A DNA stretch of 64,000 nucleotides. It comes from Luscinia megarhynchos (taxonomy: Eukaryota; Chordata; Aves; Passeriformes; Turdidae). The stretch is taken from NCBI GenBank assembly GCA_034336665.1, contig JAPFBE010000003.1:64213352-64277351 (forward strand), written 5' to 3'. Within the stretch, counting starts at the first letter, position 1, and every line of letters starts with the position of its first letter. Under the pieces are notes generated by a model. The model saw only the letters and a program-made list of their open reading frames with translations. It was not told where the DNA came from and searched no databases. A program made the position numbers and the translations under genes. Positions 1 to 13,300 of this stretch are shown piece after piece.

Positions 1-160
1 ATTCAACTCCTGCATCCAGATTGTTGCTTAAAAGTATTGAACAAAACTGACCCTAGAATTGACCCCTAAAAAAAGGCTGCTGGTGACCCATTACCAGACT
101 GCCCTCTGAGCCATGTCTGCCCTTCATCCAGTTCTTCACCCAGCACACCTTGAACATACC
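1..160 (-). mobile_element. CR1 LINE fragment, internal reverse-transcriptase region, inverted
   Basis: Read on the minus strand, this matches the part of avian CR1 ORF2 that encodes reverse transcriptase. On the plus strand it shows the familiar antisense CR1 wording (a 'ccagattgttg..taaaagtattgaacaaaactg' type stretch, then 'ggtgaccc', then 'atccagttcttcacccagc'). The match was made by eye against remembered CR1 consensus. The reading frame is broken by many substitutions and small deletions, so it is a dead copy. The window edge cuts it on the left. On the right it stops near 160, about 12 bases before a CR1 piece in the opposite orientation. The short plus-strand ORF that starts at 113 is a by-product of these two repeats. 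Confidence 0.8.
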
Positions 161-171
161 ATAAAACGAGA

Positions 172-442
172 GAGAGGTTTTCTCCAAGAGCCTGTAGTGA
201 CAGGACCAGGATGGAATGGCTCTCACCTGACAGAGGGTAGGTTTGAATTAGATACTAGAAGGAAATTCTTTACTGTGAGGGTGGTGAGACACTGGAACAG
301 GTTTCCCAGAGAATCTGTGGATGCCTTATCCCTGAAGTGTTCAAAGCCAGGTATAGTAGAAGATGTTCCTGCTCATAAAGAGTGTTTGGAACAAGGTGAT
401 CTTTAATGTCCCTTCCAACCCAAGCCATTCTATGATTCTGTG
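172..442 (+). mobile_element. CR1 LINE 3' end, plus strand
   Basis: This is a 5'-truncated CR1 copy with an intact 3' terminus. It contains the 'gtgacagga' block, the 'ttctttactgtgagggtggtgagacactgg' type block, 'cagagaatctgtggatgcc', and finally 'cccttccaaccc' followed by two tandem octamers (ATTCTATG at 427-434 and ATTCTGTG at 435-442). Octamers of this kind end avian CR1 elements in place of a poly(A) tail. The copy carries many point changes and is inactive. It lies immediately right of an inverted CR1 fragment, with both truncated 5' sides facing each other. Confidence 0.93.
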
Positions 443-3400
443 TTGAACCTTTAGCTGCATGCATCTTAAAACAGTATATTTCGTGGTAAATGTATTATGT
501 AGCTGGATAAATAGAATTATTTTTCCAGAACATGGTGGAGTTTATATAAAAAAATCCCGTTATTGGATATAGATGCCTTTTGAGATAAATTCATTAATAC
601 CTTAAGCTTCTTGATTGTATGCATATCAGAAATGTACCGCAGCATTCCTTCTGGGTCATTCTTTCACTTTATTTATCTTGTTTTTTAAAAGTTTTTTTTG
701 GCACCCATTTTATCCTATGCTTTGAATATTTTGTGAATAAAATTTTACATTGAATGGCTGGCTCTTTATAGTGCTTTGCCTGCACAATCAAGTAGCTTGG
801 GATGACTGCAACAGGATAATTCATACCAGCTTTCACCTGGAAATATGATTACATTCATTAATAGCTTCATTCATTTTGCTAGGATTAGTTGCATTCTTAA
901 CATCAAGCACATTGCTGGATTAAGGTCAAACAGTTCAGGAAGTTTTTGCTGGGTGTACTATAGCCATATAATTCAACTAATGAAAGGGAAACTTGGAGAA
1001 CAGACACTGCTGGAACATGAGAAAAGGAGACAGAAAACAAAAATTCAGACTGCATTGAATTATCAAATATGTTCCACATAAAGGGAAAGAAGGGTTTCTA
1101 GGAAAGCTAACCAGTTCTGAGAGTCTCAAATTAGAAAATGATCAAAAATACTAGAAACAAAGAAGTCTTCAATTTTTACACCCTTTTCATAAATCATGAT
1201 GAATTTGCAGTGTAATGGAGAGCAAGAAAATATATATGGGTGGTAAAAGAGATTTCTGCATATGGTGGGGGAATGAGGTGGGAAAGAGAGACACTGTGGG
1301 GTCCTTTCTGGGTCTCAACAAGAAAGGCCCAACAAGAAATGTCTTAGTAAAATAGCAGTTTTCATCAGATGTGTAACAATAGTACTATAGATAGTGAAAA
1401 TTTTTCCATCCCTCCACATGCTGGGAAGTCCCCATTCGTGCAGCATCAAACAGAATTCAGAGAGGTTTTTCCAACTGCATGCTGCACAGATTCCCTCCAC
1501 TGAGAGGTCCCTTTTCCCTCCCATGCCACAGTGCTCTTGTTGCACAAAAGCAGATCCAGGTATCCTCCCTGACAGATCAGAGTGCTTCCCCTGTCACAGC
1601 TCTGGGAGTGCACAGTGCACACCTGCAGCTCCCCATGCACTGGCTGCCCTGGCTCTGAGAGCAACACCCAAACCAGCAAGCAGAAAAAGCCTGTTCAAGA
1701 TCACCATCTCCTTGAACACAGTCATCTCTGAGGCTGCCAATATAAACAATTGAATCAGAAGCGTTGGTATGAGACTACAATAAATATTTATATTCGCTGC
1801 AATACCAGGAACAACTTCCTTGAAAGGAGATTTAAGGTACTGAAATACTCCAAAAGAGAGGTACCAGAGAGTCCATACTTTAGCATGCTTGTTTGGACAT
1901 GAAAATTCTACAGAACACACCCACATTGAAAAAAAAACATGCTAGAATAAAGAGTTAAAGGCCTTTCCTTCATGTTTGCCATGAGTTTTGCAAAGGCTGT
2001 AATTAGCACTGACTGTGATCTGCATATTTTTTAAATAAACAAGGAGCTGTGATGCTGTCAGCCTACATAATACTCTAGAGGAGGTGGAAAAGGATTGAAG
2101 ACCTTACTTAACCATGTGAAGAAAGATTACAGTAGATTTTCAAAATATGCTGGCTATTGTCACTGCAAACTCACTGTGGTATATGCATACCCTGCAGCTA
2201 CCTGGATTCAGGATTTTTATCTAAATTGTGGATAAATTTCTGCACAATTCTTCACAATTCAAAAATGTGATAGCATAGTATTTAATGCCTAAGATGGGCA
2301 TTCTAGTTCCTGAGATAACTGTAAATTTTCCGAAATTTGGGTTTACCCCTGGCTAACAGGCAAACACCTTGCAATTAATCTTTTGATGCACCTTGTGGTA
2401 AAGACACAAGCTCAACCAATCTGACATGGTATTGTTTAGAAAGAGGGGAGGGGGGAGTGGCAAGGCAAAATACTTGGGACTACAGAAGAACAGAAGCCCT
2501 TTTCATTAGCTGGCCTTCATTTGGATCCAGTGAATAGGTCTGCAGTTAAAATATTTGCATTGTTTTCTTTTTTGTCTTATTGGTTTTGAGGGACTAGCAG
2601 TAAAGGTTTACCTCTTTTGTAGGACTCAGACAGCTTTTAAAAAGATTGTCCCACAGTGTCTTACACAGCCAGGAGAGAAAAATTATATCCCTAACATGGC
2701 CCTGAGGCTGAAAATGTCATAGGTGGTGAAAATGAAAGAGATCTGAGAAAACATTTTGTTCTTGTGTGAGACAGAAGAACTAATAAAAGCTCTTTAGGAA
2801 GAGAAATTAGTTTCCAAAGAAAAAAGAAAGCTGCCATTGCTGGATTTAGGAGTGATGACACTTCAAAACAGGCATCATCATGAGTACAGCACCCAAGAAA
2901 ATGACATAGAATGTCTCCCAAAGCTTACCATGGGGAAAACAATCCACAGTACAAAACAGCTTTCCAGTCTGCTTTACCTAAACAAAAGCAGGGCACATAA
3001 ATCAAATGATGAAGTAAAAAAATCTGTTAGTTTGTTTCGTGGTCCCAATATATATTTTTATGCTCCCACGCTGTGAATGGAAAAGCATCCAAAGTAAAAG
3101 TGATTTTGCTGTCCCAAACTGTTCATTTGCAGCTAATTCTCCCTCTGGACACAGTGGGGTTTTTGTTGATTTTAAAATGCACACAATTTGGAGGAAAGAA
3201 AAACAGGAAGGAAATAAAAAATCCTCATAATGACATGTGGTTGTAATGTTTTGAATTTCTTTCATCTGTCATAAACATCTACAAGACGGCCTGTATGCAT
3301 CTTTCTCTTATAAACTACATGAAGAAAGAAGGGCAAACTTTGCTAAAACTTTCTCAAAATCCTACCTGTCCTTTCATCATGTTCAAAATGCTTATAAAAT

Positions 3401-6400
3401 AACTTCTTCACCCTGTTTTCCTAGGTTTAAAAATGTAGGATTACATAATCTGTTTCTATATCTATGAACCTCATAAATAATTTTGAAATACATTGATCCT
3501 GTTCAACCAGATTTGACAAAGATAAAGAATTCAGAAGTATAAAATCTATGCATAGACAGTCTGGTATACCTTGAGGAGAGTATAAACACCCTTAGAGAAG
3601 TCAAGACTGCAGCATGAGCTCACCATTTACTGAACAGAGCCTAAGGGGAGGAAGATGATATGAATGCTTTAACTGCAGAAAAAGGTTTACTGGATTTATA
3701 TCTATAAGCAAACAGATTTAAACAGATTCATTGTGAAAAGGGTCACAGGTAAGACTTAGCAGAAATCCATAAGCTATATCTGAAAGCATACCAGTCAAAC
3801 ACCAAAGCTCCTGTACTGCATCTGTGAACTAAATTCTGTCCTGCAAGAGACACCAAAATTGAGATACCAAGTGTTCACAAGTGTTGCCAGCTGAAAGCTG
3901 TGCTTTAATCAGCGGAAGCAGAAATCTATTTCCCATCTTTTGTGGTCTCACTGCATATCCTGTAGAGCAACCATGTCAAACTTGCCCTGTCTCCAAAGCT
4001 AGCACTGCTGCCATGTACACTGACAAGGGCAGGAGCCAAAAGCTCCCCTTCACAGGGAATTCCATCACCACAGATTATCAGCTTCATCTGCTTCATCAGC
4101 AATGCAGGTCCTGTCTCACCAGACACCAGCCATGTCTTACACCTGTCAAGAAATATTTGCAGCACCCTTCCATCTGTGTGCAATATAGTGTACTGCAGAT
4201 ATAGACTCCTGGAAAACTATTTTAAAATCTAATATGTGATGTAAAATAGTATAAAATATCTTTATGGTTAATAAACATCACATAAATGCAAGATACTCTG
4301 GGGCAAAATAAATCGTTGATGTATTTTTAAAATGTCCTTAAACATTACCCTGTTCGAACCTGGACTTGGTGTTACTGTCTTTATTCCAGCCTACTCTTTT
4401 CCCATTCTTATTTTCATATTAAACAGTCTAAGGAAAAAGTTACTAATATTAGGTTATTTTATGAGTCATAATAAGTATTGAAACCAGACAGAACATATCT
4501 TCTTTCTTTGCTGAAATTAAATAGGGAAATAATTAGTATCTGCAAGTATGAAAAAACTGCTTTAATGCGTGTTGTCTTTTCGTACTTCCTTCCCTTTTGC
4601 TTACATACACTCAAAATTTAATTGAGACAAGATTACTATTTTTAATTATTATTATTCGTGCCAAAATTTTGCTCCTTTAGTAAGTTAATGGATTTTTTTA
4701 TATTTATGGAAGATTCTACTGCAGTTAATGACTTTAAAAAGACAGTCTGATTAGAACCGAGAGAAAGAATTCACCTTTAGAACATGCCTCCTTCAGAAAA
4801 ACTGAGTAAAATTACAAAATTACAAAAAAAACTGGGCATATTCTACATTTGTTTTGCACTGTATTACAATGCTTAAGTTAAACATGAGTGCAAAATTAGC
4901 TATAGATCTAGAATAATACATTTGAAAAGCACAAGACATTTTTCATACTTCCACAGCATGAGGAAAGCTGTGCATTGTTCTCAAAACATGTTTGATGAAA
5001 CCAATAGCATAACTAGAGACAGACAGAAAACATCCAAAGGTGATTAGTAATTATCTTTCTGAGAGCTCCTGCTGTGTTCACGTTTTTGGTAAACATGCAT
5101 GAAATAAGTCTGTTAAATTATCATTTAATCAAAACTCTCACCAAATTCGCCGTATGTGTCAAAGTGCCATTTAGAGGCTATAAAGTAAATGTTACACCAA
5201 TGAAGACATTGCTGTTATTAATCAAATTCCATACATTTAGGATTAATGCAGGTGCTAGATCACACTGAGTGCAAAAGCTACTCACATTTACAAAAATGAG
5301 AGCATCTATTACTAGACAGAATTTCAGGAGTCTTTCTGTGTCCAGATGAGACAGCCTTTTCTAAGTAGAATTTCCAAGACAAACTTATGATAAGTTTAAG
5401 CTGTCTGATTGCAATTCCCTACTGCCTTTCTGGATCTGACCCAAAGCCCATTTAATTCAGCTGGAGCCTGTCCACTGACTCCAGCAGGCTCAAGTTCAAC
5501 TCCCCTATAGTCTACATAGCAATGAGATATTACTCAAATTTGATACAGCTGAGAATACTTTCAGCTTTCCCACCATTTTTAAAGACATATATTAATTTGG
5601 GATAATAAAACATCCTTACTCCAGGAAATACTGAATTTCTGCTCTGCTAAGATCAGTGGAGGTGGAGGAACAGAGAGCCCAGCACAAATCTTAGCAGACA
5701 AACATCTAGGAACTATCCAGCACCTTAATTCCCATTGGCTTTCCTGGGAAATAAGCACATTTAACATTTAATATTTTGCCATATATTATATATATAAAAT
5801 ATAGTGACATGTACACTTTAATATATAATATTTACTATTTTGCTCAGACAGACCTTGACATCACCTTTAACTCCTGTTGACTTCAGTGGGTGACTGAGAT
5901 GTCAACAGCAGACAGGATCAGGCTGTCTGTGTCACCTGTGTGTGGTCAAAGCTAATAGTAGATAAATAACATCAGCAGTGATATAGTTCCCCCACTTTTC
6001 ACATCACAAACAAATATGTCCACATTTAAAAATAATGTTGCACATCTGCTCTGGATGTCATATTTATATTTCAATGCTTTCAGACAAGAGTCTTTTAGAA
6101 ATATTCTGAAGTGTTTGTAAGAATGAAAGCCAGGTTTAATAACCAAATTGACTCTATTCAAGTAATAGTTCCTCCACTATAGAGAAGTGGAAAATTACTT
6201 TGGTATCTGCTTCTAATCCTCTTGCAAACACTTTTGTTGCTCTTGCATCTTAGTCTCCTTCCAGAATTTTTGCTTGCTATCTTAATTTCACAGATATTCT
6301 CAACAAACTGGTGGTTGCAATTTTGCTTAGATGAGCATTTTCTGATTCTGTGGGAAAATATCAGATACTGCAGCAATTGGAACCAATGGGAATATATCAC

Positions 6401-6550
6401 TGTGTCCCCATCATAGTGAAATGAGCAGGCTTTTCCTTCCTTTTGGAGTGGTCTCAAAGGAAAGGAGTGCAGCTGTGTGTTTCTGACTCTACAACAATGG
6501 GAACTTTATAAAATACGTGGTTACTATCTGCTCCTCAGGCATAAGGAGTA
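443..6550. other. Unique AT-rich non-coding DNA
   Basis: I see no gene, RNA or recognisable transposon here. ORFs are short and overlap on both strands, as expected by chance. A slightly GC-richer patch lies at about 1394-1750, and it produces overlapping ORFs on both strands without a recognisable protein. Short AT tracts occur at about 4640-4660 (ATT-type) and 5780-5830 (TA-type). Confidence 0.6.
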
Positions 6551-6741
6551 TTTCATGTGGTAGCTGTGCAGGCTTCTTTATCATGCAGGATTTTCACTGG
6601 AGCATGCATCCAGCACAAAATGGTTCCTCAATGGGTTAGCTACCACCTAATTAGTGGCTTGTCCTCATTTTCTTCTGCCTTCACTCAGAGTCAGGATACA
6701 AGCATGAAGGAGACAGATTTTCTTGTGTTCGGATTCAGTTG

Positions 6742-6747
6742 TTTATT
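6742..6747 (-). terminator. AATAAA polyadenylation signal of the probable LTR
   Basis: AATAAA on the minus strand (TTTATT on the plus strand), downstream of the TATA box in the LTR-like segment. In an LTR this would mark the end of R. AATAAA is common in AT-rich DNA, so the call rests on its spacing. Confidence 0.4.
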
Positions 6748-6884
6748 AAATCTTATCTAAAGCACAGAGAGTTCTGCAACACTTCTAGCTACCAGCTAAA
6801 AGCGAGCAAAATGGAGGTGAACCTAGCTAGTTACAAGGTCTTTCTTTTAAAGCTAAGCAATCCAATAAAGAACTAACACCTGGA

Positions 6885-6893
6885 TTATTTATA
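6885..6893 (-). promoter_or_regulatory. TATA box of the probable LTR
   Basis: TATAAATAA on the minus strand. Its distance of roughly 140 bases from the AATAAA at 6742-6747 suits an LTR U3-R arrangement. Whether it is active is unknown. Confidence 0.4.
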
Positions 6894-7330
6894 CTTTTGA
6901 CCCAATAACCAAACACCTGTGATCCACACTGCAGCACTAACTATCTGACCAAAAACTACTACCTGAAACCATGAAGAAGAAGGAAGAAGAAAGAGGAAAG
7001 AGACACCACCCAAGAACTCCATCTTGTCTCATTCCTATTACTAAACTTTAAAAAAAACCAAATTCCAAACCTTCTACAATGTGAAATATACACTTCTATT
7101 CCAGCTAAACACCCATGACCCTAACTCCATCACTCAAATTTGGAAGCTTTCTCCAAGGCCTCAAGTCAAAAGCAGTGTTCTCCTGGGAGTCAGTGTCAGA
7201 AGGCACAGAAAGTTCAAAACTCCCAGGCTTGTGGGTTCCCACACTCAGCTTTCAGCCATACATAATGGGAGAAAATGTCAGACATACTTGACGCCATCCT
7301 CCTGATCATTTTGCCTGTCTAGGAGGGATG

Positions 7331-10300
7331 TGAAAGAAGACACAAAGCACATTTAAGCACCTCAGAATGCCTGTGGACCTCAGAAGTGAAAGAAAACAGG
7401 AATTTCAACCCAAAAGGATAGTCTAGGTCTTGCTGCTCTGACTCAAAGGCATCCTGTGAGAAGCAGAAGAGATAGAGTTGATAAAGAAACTATTTGTCTA
7501 TTCTCATGGACACCTTCCAGTCCTTCAGCAGCTGCAGCATCCACCAAAGCTTCCCAGGACCTGTAGGGTGGACAGAATAACTGGATTTTTCATAAAGATT
7601 TGCTGTCAGCAGCCAGTTGTCTACCTTTTCTATGCATACTGCTATCTGTAAGAAAAAGGGCTTCATTGTTGCCTTTTTAATCTTTATTCTCAGTTAGGAA
7701 GATGGTGATACAAAAAGGAATTATTATTTAGGCATGGGAATTTTTTATTAGGTGGGGCTTTTTTTATTTTGGCAGAAAAATAGTTTTCTCTAAAAGCATG
7801 AACACTTCTCTGAAAAATATTTCATTTTTACTGAGACATTTTTCTTTTTAATTTAAACTAGATTTACATTAATAATCAAAATTTTAGGGACTTCTATCTC
7901 CCCTTAGTGGATGGATCTTTCCTTGCCTTGAGAAACAACACAAACAGAGGCACTTTGGTTTTCCCATGTGAGCATTGCATAATTGCAAAGAGGTTTGTTT
8001 TCCTGTTTGGCCCTTCTGGAGAGGAACTTGTGTTATCAGCCATCCTACACGAACAATGATATAAGCAAATTCTGAGGAAGTTCTGGTTCAATTCATCCTG
8101 TCTCAATGGGATAAGAAAAATGACATTGACACTTCTCGGCCAACACACACGAATACCAAAGGCGGTGTACTCCATTCTGCTCCAGAGTGTTAAAAAAGAA
8201 GACTGAAATATGGGCAGGCAGATGCAAAGAAGTTAAAAAAAAATTAGGATTCTTTTAAAAGCCTTTAAAGTAGAGACACAAAATAAACCCATGCATATTA
8301 AATTCCACAGTCCTGTATTATAGGTAGAGAGTGGTTTTCAACTATCGGAGTCAAGAATTGGTACTTTCTAAAGACTGCTTTGTCAAAAATAAATTCTTTT
8401 TAGAGAATTATGATCTACAAGTTCAGATACAAAACTTAACCCATTTCCTAATTTCACATCCTTTGGCTCTAAAAGACGTAATCTCCAGTGTATCCTGGGA
8501 TCTTGGTGGAATTAGCAGACCTCACCCTTGGTTGTTTGTTGATCTATCCTGGCTGCCCACATTGTACTTTAAGCACTGAGTCACACACTATTGTGGGTCC
8601 TGGAGAAAAGAACAAGACAGCTTGAACCCATGACCACAGGAGTCCATGCAGCACCTCAGAGAGTGGAACATTCTCCTTTATCCCAGCATTTTACCTCAGC
8701 AGGTCAGAGCTCACAGAGCAGACCCCAGATTTACAGCTTTTGCCCATTTTTCTACACAAATTTACTCTTTTTTTCTCCTTGATTCTGACTTTTACCGAAC
8801 AGTTAAATATGAGCCATTTTCACAGAATCTCCAAAATTTTCACTACATCTCTAAAAACACTATTTATGTATAAAATATGCAATTACTGAGTTACCCATCC
8901 AGCATTTGAACTTCAATATTTGTTGAGCTAGCAGATCTCGTGTTGGATGGATAAGCAATGGTTCCCTGTTCTTGTCCATCTTAGCACCCTCCAATATCTC
9001 CTTGTATCAATGGCTGGTGCAGAGCAGCTGCTGTGATTCATGTCTTGCCACTACTCACACAGACAACAGCCTGGAGCCAGTAGGATTTAGAACACATCAC
9101 AGACTGAAAATTTTGACTTCTTTGCTTCTCATCACCCTGAAACACATGGTAAAAACACTGCAAAAAATAAATTAGGAGACTTTCAAGCCAAAGAGAATAA
9201 TATATCTCTGAACTTCTAAGTAACATTTCTGCTTACCCTCAGATGGGTGCAAGAAGCATTCAGGAAACTGCTTTGCATCCACAGCAGTTCATTGCCACTG
9301 GAAGTTATTACTAGAGCCACTTCACAGATTTTCTGGGGCATTATTGTGTAGTATACTGCTTTAGTACCAGGGCTAAAAAAGAAAATCTATGCTCTTTGCC
9401 TTAGGAAATATTTACCAATTTTATTTGCTCATGCCTCCTTTTCCCACTTCCATTACTCATGTGGATCTAGTTGCAGGTTGGGGATGTGGGGAAGCTGATA
9501 AATACAGCAAAAAGGAATGAGGCACCTCACAGGGCTTTCAGCAATAATCCCTTTTCTAATAGATGCTGACACCTGCTTCAATGATGTGACCTCTCCTAAC
9601 ACCCAGCCACCTCAACACTCAAAGTAAACCTCACCTCTTCACTTTGTACTCTGCCAACCTCTGTGTTAGGATGTGAAGCAGAGTAAGTTTTATTTTCAGT
9701 ATGAAGTGTTAGTTTGGATCCTGTTGCTCTAGGGATGTTCAAAGGTGGACACAACTCTTCACACAGCTTATATTTACATGGTTATCAGAAGGCACCACGC
9801 TTAATTCCCATTGCTCAGTAACTTTTTTGCCACTCACTTCATTGTTTCGTAGGCACTCATGTACATACGTGCTAAAGGCTTTCTTCTTTACAGATGTTTG
9901 CATATTTCCAGATTCCCATGGAAGTAAGCTTCTTATTTCCACAGGTGTCAGATGGTTCTCACTGTTGTCATTCCTCTCTTTCTCTCACAGGAACTTATCA
10001 GGCTAGCTGTTAGATATATGAAGGAACAAGGCCTGAACCATGGTTTTATAAGGCCTTTCTTTTGTAGGGTTTTACCTATGTGACAGGATCCAGTTTCAAA
10101 TAAAAATTAAATCTCTAAGATGGAGAAAGCACAAAGGGCACCTCAAATACAATATAGCTACTGGACACCACCAGAACAAAAAAGTCAATGAGCACAGCTT
10201 GGACCCAAGTATCAGAAGTTTTATTCCCTGAATATTCTTATAAAGGATAAAAAAGAGTTTATCTGTTCTCTTTGTCTATGTGTATAGAAAGAATCTGTCT

Positions 10301-13300
10301 TCAGAAAAATCATTTTGTAGCATGGGATCTTGTATGGAAAATCAATAAAATTGTCAGTCTTGCTTTAAAGTTTTGCATGTATAAAATATTGTATACATTT
10401 ATTTGTGTTCCCTATCTTCATTGTATAAAAATAAATAAATATGAATATTTAAATTATCCAAAATAGGTGTCACTTATAGGAAACTAAATGACTGAAAAGA
10501 GAAAGACAAAAATTAATGGAAGACCCCTTCAAAGTTCGCAAATATTCCTTAGAGTTCTTCTAAAATGAATTAATAACATTTCTCCAACTCCACCCATTGA
10601 TGTAAATCAAGGCCTTCTGGAGCACTGAATACACTCAAAAGGTGGAAGAAGCTGCCCAGGCCTGTCAAGAAGGAAATGGAGTTTTCTAAAGAAAAGTATA
10701 AACATAGTTGCTGAGTTCATAGGTCTAGTGAGAATTACTGAAGGGAAGAGTTCTTTCAGTGTTTCTATCACACGTAAGTTACCTGCAGAAATAACAAATC
10801 TGTGGAGTGAGTATTAAGATGAATTCAAGAAAGTGAAGTTGTTTTGGTTCTCAATTTGAAAACCTTGTTTTTTTCAAGTTAAAAACAAACTAATGGAAGA
10901 AATTGCATCAGTTTTTTATAACAGGCAGCACATTCCTCTAGTTTTCATCCACTTTTTGTTTTCATTCATTCTGAAATTCATCCTCCTTACACAGAGTCAG
11001 TCCATGGACCAGGGATATTCAGTGCTACAATGACATAAATGCTTGTGGTCCAGTTGTTTGCAATATTTGACACAGACCTTCGAGCAAGAACCTCTTGTTC
11101 TAGATCAGAGCTCCAAGGTATTTTACACCACAGCTAAGTGCTAGAAATAGAATTCCTAAACCTCATATGGGAAGGGAGTCTCTCTAAATGTGTAATGGCT
11201 GTTTCTATGTTGATTGACTATGACCAGTTTGAACTCCTGATGTAGACAAATGCAAATTACAGAGTTATTTTTTTTCTGACTATTGCCATTGTTGAAGTGA
11301 TAAAACAGGCCAAAAATCTTGCCCTTGATTGTACAAACGTGCTGCCAAAGAATGCTAAAAGCAGTTCAACTTCTGCTGTAGGAAAAGCAAAGCATATGAA
11401 TCTGGAAGCCAGAAGGCCTATTGAATAATGTCTGCTGGATATGATTTTTCACTGCATTTCTTTTTCTCATACTGTCCATGAGAAGCTGGAATATATGTAG
11501 ATGTTTGGCCCTCTATGGCAGAGGAATCAGGATTCAAGTTTTGTTCATGAGAATGGGCCAATTGGATAGCAAAAATAAAGTGAGCTAGTAACCAAAACAC
11601 ATGGTTCATCCACATGCCTGTGACTCAGACAACCCTCTACCCTCACATGAATATCACTTATATTTGTCAAGCTGCTGAGTCTGGAGCACAGGGAAGACTA
11701 ACAAGCCTACCTATGATGGCCAGCATATTTGGTCTCTTGAAGTTCTGAATCATTTTAAAAGAGTTGTCATGTACTCACCAGAAGTTTTTACATGGCCAAG
11801 TTTTGTTTTAATACCTTTGGGTCCAGGCATGAGCTACTGACAGTCATTTCCCATTTGTACTGGTGGGCAGGATACCAATCCATCTTTTCTCACTTGCTTC
11901 TCCTTCTAGACTACAGCAACAAATTTAGATGCTTCCCCTTAGCACTTCAGCTAAAGGCAGAAGTTTTATGGGAATAAAAAGAGAGAAAGAACATTAGGAT
12001 AATTTTCTGTAACTGGAATGGAAGCAGACTGCTGGACTTGACAAAACATTTTTAGCAGTGCAGTGTGCGAAGACTCAGCACCAGGCTCTCATTGTTTATA
12101 TAAGAAAAGCAAGAACGCCTAAAAAGTCACTGAGTCCATGGGAGTTTTCCCCTGGCTTTGAGTCAGACAGCTTGAGATCACAAGTTTTGCTGCTGATGCA
12201 AAGACGTCTGTTCTCTGTTTCTCACTTCACTTAACCCTGGTAATTACTAGGTCTTAAACACAACCCACCAGAGTCACCAGATCCACTAAGTACCCTGGCT
12301 CCTCCAGGCTTCCTCTGAATTACTCCATAGTAATTCAAGCCCATTGAGTAATAACTCAAAGCCCATGTCTTTAAACCTGTCAGCACAGTTTGATTTAAAT
12401 TAGGGTTGCAAGGACCCCATCCTCCATTATAAATATTCTGATACCTGCTGTATTTCCTTTACTCCACAGCTTCCTCACAAGTACAACCATAAAACTACAC
12501 TTAGTTCAGCCCTTCACAGCACTCATTTCCCACTTCACACAAATGTCAAAATGTATAGCACTGAAGTTGCCAGTGATTTATAAGCATGAAATTCAAAGTT
12601 TTTCTTTAATTGCAACCCTGGTCTGGCTGAGCATTAGGACTTTATCTGTATGTATATCCAGTGCATCCAAACCAGTAACTCCTTGGGTGGTCCAGAAACT
12701 CCCCAGCTAGTAATCTGCTGAGAAGAGATAAGGGCCTGCTCTCAGACAATGGATAACCTAAAAATAGGTGACTGACTGACTGAACTCTGCATCACCTCCA
12801 GAAACGTTTGACTGACTGACATGGAGTTCTCTAGGTAGAAATGCTGGGCAAATTACCTAGTAGGTCTGCTGTATTACTCCAAGATTTATGCTTTAATGTA
12901 CTGATAAACATCTTGGTTGTAGTCTCACAAAGATTCCCAGGCAATTCATAATTGATCAAACAGTGCATAGATAGTTAATTATAAAGAGTCAATAGAAGCA
13001 TGACTGTTTCTTGGGTAGTTAGATATTTTTATGTAGTTTAGATAATCTACAGGAAGTAATTATGTGTGACCTGGACTGGTAGTGTAGGACCATGACCAGC
13101 TGGGTTATGACAAACAGAAAAGTGATTTATGAAACTCACCTCATCAAGCTGAAGACATCATTGTGAGGATGCTTGCAACTGAGACTCCTTTTGACACCCA
13201 ACAATGATGAATAATTTTGTCCAAGAAATCTATTTCTCTGTGTAAGCATTATTTTTTGATAGGAACATTTTTGTACCAGCATCGGAGTCTGGTTTTGTCA

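Larger units (their letters stand above)
6556..7330 (-). mobile_element. Probable solo LTR of an endogenous retrovirus (ends approximate)
   Basis: On the minus strand this stretch has the layout of an LTR. A pyrimidine-rich U3 (31 consecutive pyrimidines, 7003 to 6973) is followed by a TATA box (TATAAATAA, 6893-6885). About 140 bases downstream is an AATAAA signal (6747-6742), and then a plausible U5. I recognise the general style of passerine LTRs but cannot name the family with confidence. No gag, pol or env sequence lies on either side, so it would be a solo LTR. Both ends are estimates: several TG and CA dinucleotides could serve as termini and I could not confirm a target-site duplication. 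The weak coding ORFs inside it are not viral genes. Confidence 0.5.

Noticed and set aside
113..406. 97-codon plus-strand ORF
   Set aside because: It crosses the junction of two CR1 fragments and has no protein identity.
4345..4365. GTTCGAACC word resembling a tRNA B box
   Set aside because: No A box at the right distance upstream and no cloverleaf can be drawn.
12765..12825. GACT tandem units
   Set aside because: Only three to four units each, too short to call a microsatellite.
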